Positions 5,228 to 6,226 of a stretch of 6,226 bases of DNA are shown in pieces (position 1 is the stretch's first letter; every line of letters starts with the position of its first letter). Under the pieces are notes generated by a model. It was not told where the DNA came from. It made no database searches and saw only the letters and a program-made list of their open reading frames with translations. Origin of the DNA: Promethearchaeota archaeon (GTDB taxonomy: Archaea; Asgardarchaeota; Lokiarchaeia; Sigynarchaeales; SOKP01); NCBI GenBank assembly GCA_016839845.1, contig JAEOTL010000038.1, positions 1 to 6,226 on the forward strand. The letters run 5' to 3'. Position numbers and translations under genes: made by a program.

Positions 5228-6226
5228 ATGTTCACTAAGATTAAACTTGCATATAGGGAATATCCTAATTCATTCAAAGTACTAGTACTTGCTTCTTTCA
5301 TTGATATGTTAGGGGGTTTCCTCTTAATGCCTTTTTTTGCTATATATATTACTTCCCGTTTTGGAGTTGGGATGACTCAAGTAGGATTACTGTTTACAGT
5401 GTTCTCTGCAGGAGGTATCTTTGGCGGAATGATTGGGGGTGCGTTAGCTGATAAATATGGGCGTCGTACAATGCTTTTGCTTGGATTAATGATAAGTGGC
5501 ACCGGAAGTATTTTAATGGGATTAGCAGACAGTCTAACTATGTTTCTCATCCTATCAGGAATTTTAGGAATAATGGGTAATTTTGGAGGCCCTGCACGAC
5601 AGGCAATGGTTGTAGATTTACTTCCAGAGGAAAAACAAACAGAAGGATTTGGAATTATGAGAATTGCAATGAATCTTGCGGCAACAGGGGGCCCTATTCT
5701 TGGTGGTTTTATAGCTTCTCAATCCTACATGTTGTTGTTTATATTTGATGCTATAAGCAGTCTTATTACTGCGGTCATTGTATTTATTGTCATCCCAGAA
5801 ACAAAACCTGAATCACCAGAAGACAAACCGGAAGAATCTGTTATGAAAACTATGAGTGGATATAAGGAAGTCTTGAAAGATGGAGTTTTTATGTCATTTA
5901 TCGCGGTATGTACCATACTGGTTTTAGTGTACATGCAAATGAATAGTACTCTATCTGTATTTTTACTGAGCGTTCACGGATTCCCACTACAAAGTTTTGG
6001 ATTGCTATTAAGCATGAATGCTCTTATGGTTGTCCTATTTCAATTTTGGATAGCTAAAAAGATATCAAAGTATGCACCTATGAAGGTAATAGCGATTGGA
6101 GCCTTGTTTTATATGGTTGGATTTGGAATGTATGGATTTGTTTCTGCTATTTACCTATTCTTTATTGCTATGATAATTATCACTATTGGGGAGATGATAG
6201 TTACTCCCATTCAACAGACTGCGGTG
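5228..6226 (+). CDS. MFS efflux transporter, second tandem copy (3' end outside window)
   Basis: The ATG at 5228 opens a frame of 333 codons without a stop to the last base of the window. The product begins MFTKIKLAYREYPNSFKVLV and aligns with the first MFS protein without gaps, with about 226 of 333 residues identical by hand count (68%). Motif A (GGALADKYGRR, 70-80) is unchanged and motif C reads GGPILGG. The central loop keeps the acidic character (PEDKPEES). About 90 residues, covering the last two membrane segments, should lie beyond the window. Differences of note: Arg27 of FIDRLG is Met (FIDMLG), and Arg247-Asp248 of FLRDVHG are Leu-Ser (FLLSVHG). AGGA at 5215-5218, 9 nt before the ATG, is a modest ribosome-binding site. 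A tandem duplication with later divergence in substrate or coupling is the likely history; the two may also act side by side. Confidence 0.92.
   Translation, partial: MFTKIKLAYREYPNSFKVLVLASFIDMLGGFLLMPFFAIYITSRFGVGMTQVGLLFTVFSAGGIFGGMIGGALADKYGRRTMLLLGLMISGTGSILMGLADSLTMFLILSGILGIMGNFGGPARQAMVVDLLPEEKQTEGFGIMRIAMNLAATGGPILGGFIASQSYMLLFIFDAISSLITAVIVFIVIPETKPESPEDKPEESVMKTMSGYKEVLKDGVFMSFIAVCTILVLVYMQMNSTLSVFLLSVHGFPLQSFGLLLSMNALMVVLFQFWIAKKISKYAPMKVIAIGALFYMVGFGMYGFVSAIYLFFIAMIIITIGEMIVTPIQQTAV

Noticed and set aside
5725..5934. Minus-strand frame of 69 codons
   Set aside because: Antisense to the second MFS gene, whose frame is continuous and homologous to the first copy over this stretch.

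Overview
The window (about one third G+C by eye) looks like chromosome of an AT-rich archaeon. Evidence: an archaeal/eukaryotic-type ZPR1 zinc-finger protein at the left edge, TATA-like boxes close upstream of genes, ribosome-binding sites of the GAGG/GTGA kind that would pair with an archaeal 16S tail, and poly-T runs after genes. The mix of ZPR1, a pyrophosphate-type phosphofructokinase and tandem MFS exporters would fit an Asgard (Lokiarchaeia-like) genome, but that placement is only a guess. I see no CRISPR array, tRNA, rRNA, insertion sequence or recognisable defence island.

Left part (1-1500). The C-terminal part of a ZPR1 gene enters from the left and ends at 422. It converges with a minus-strand alpha/beta-hydrolase gene. 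The hydrolase reading frame clearly continues about 45 codons upstream of its first in-frame ATG, through the usual beta-strand and oxyanion region, yet has no ATG, GTG or TTG there. It either starts at ATT (1266-1268) or has been cut by a TGA (1275-1277). Beyond the hydrolase lies a decayed second copy of the 3' end of ZPR1 (1355-1465). The hydrolase is therefore bracketed by imperfect direct repeats about 1 kb apart, which suggests a local duplication or insertion event.

Middle part (1502-3394). A phosphofructokinase gene carrying both active-site residues typical of pyrophosphate-dependent enzymes is followed after 21 nt by an unrecognised 86-codon gene, probably in the same transcript. 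A minus-strand gene for an endonuclease VII-type HNH nuclease ends directly against that gene: the two stop codons are adjacent with no base between them.

Right part (3395-6226). A 389-nt AT-rich spacer leads to two tandem, same-strand MFS exporter genes. The first is complete (422 aa). The second runs off the right edge after 333 codons. The two proteins align without gaps at about 68% identity over those 333 residues and share a 15-base element about 60 nt before their start codons, so gene and promoter were probably duplicated together. The second copy has lost two charged positions of the first (Arg27 and Arg247-Asp248).

No single pathway ties the window together: glycolysis/gluconeogenesis (PFK), a translation/growth-related zinc-finger factor (ZPR1), a hydrolase, a nuclease and efflux pumps sit side by side.
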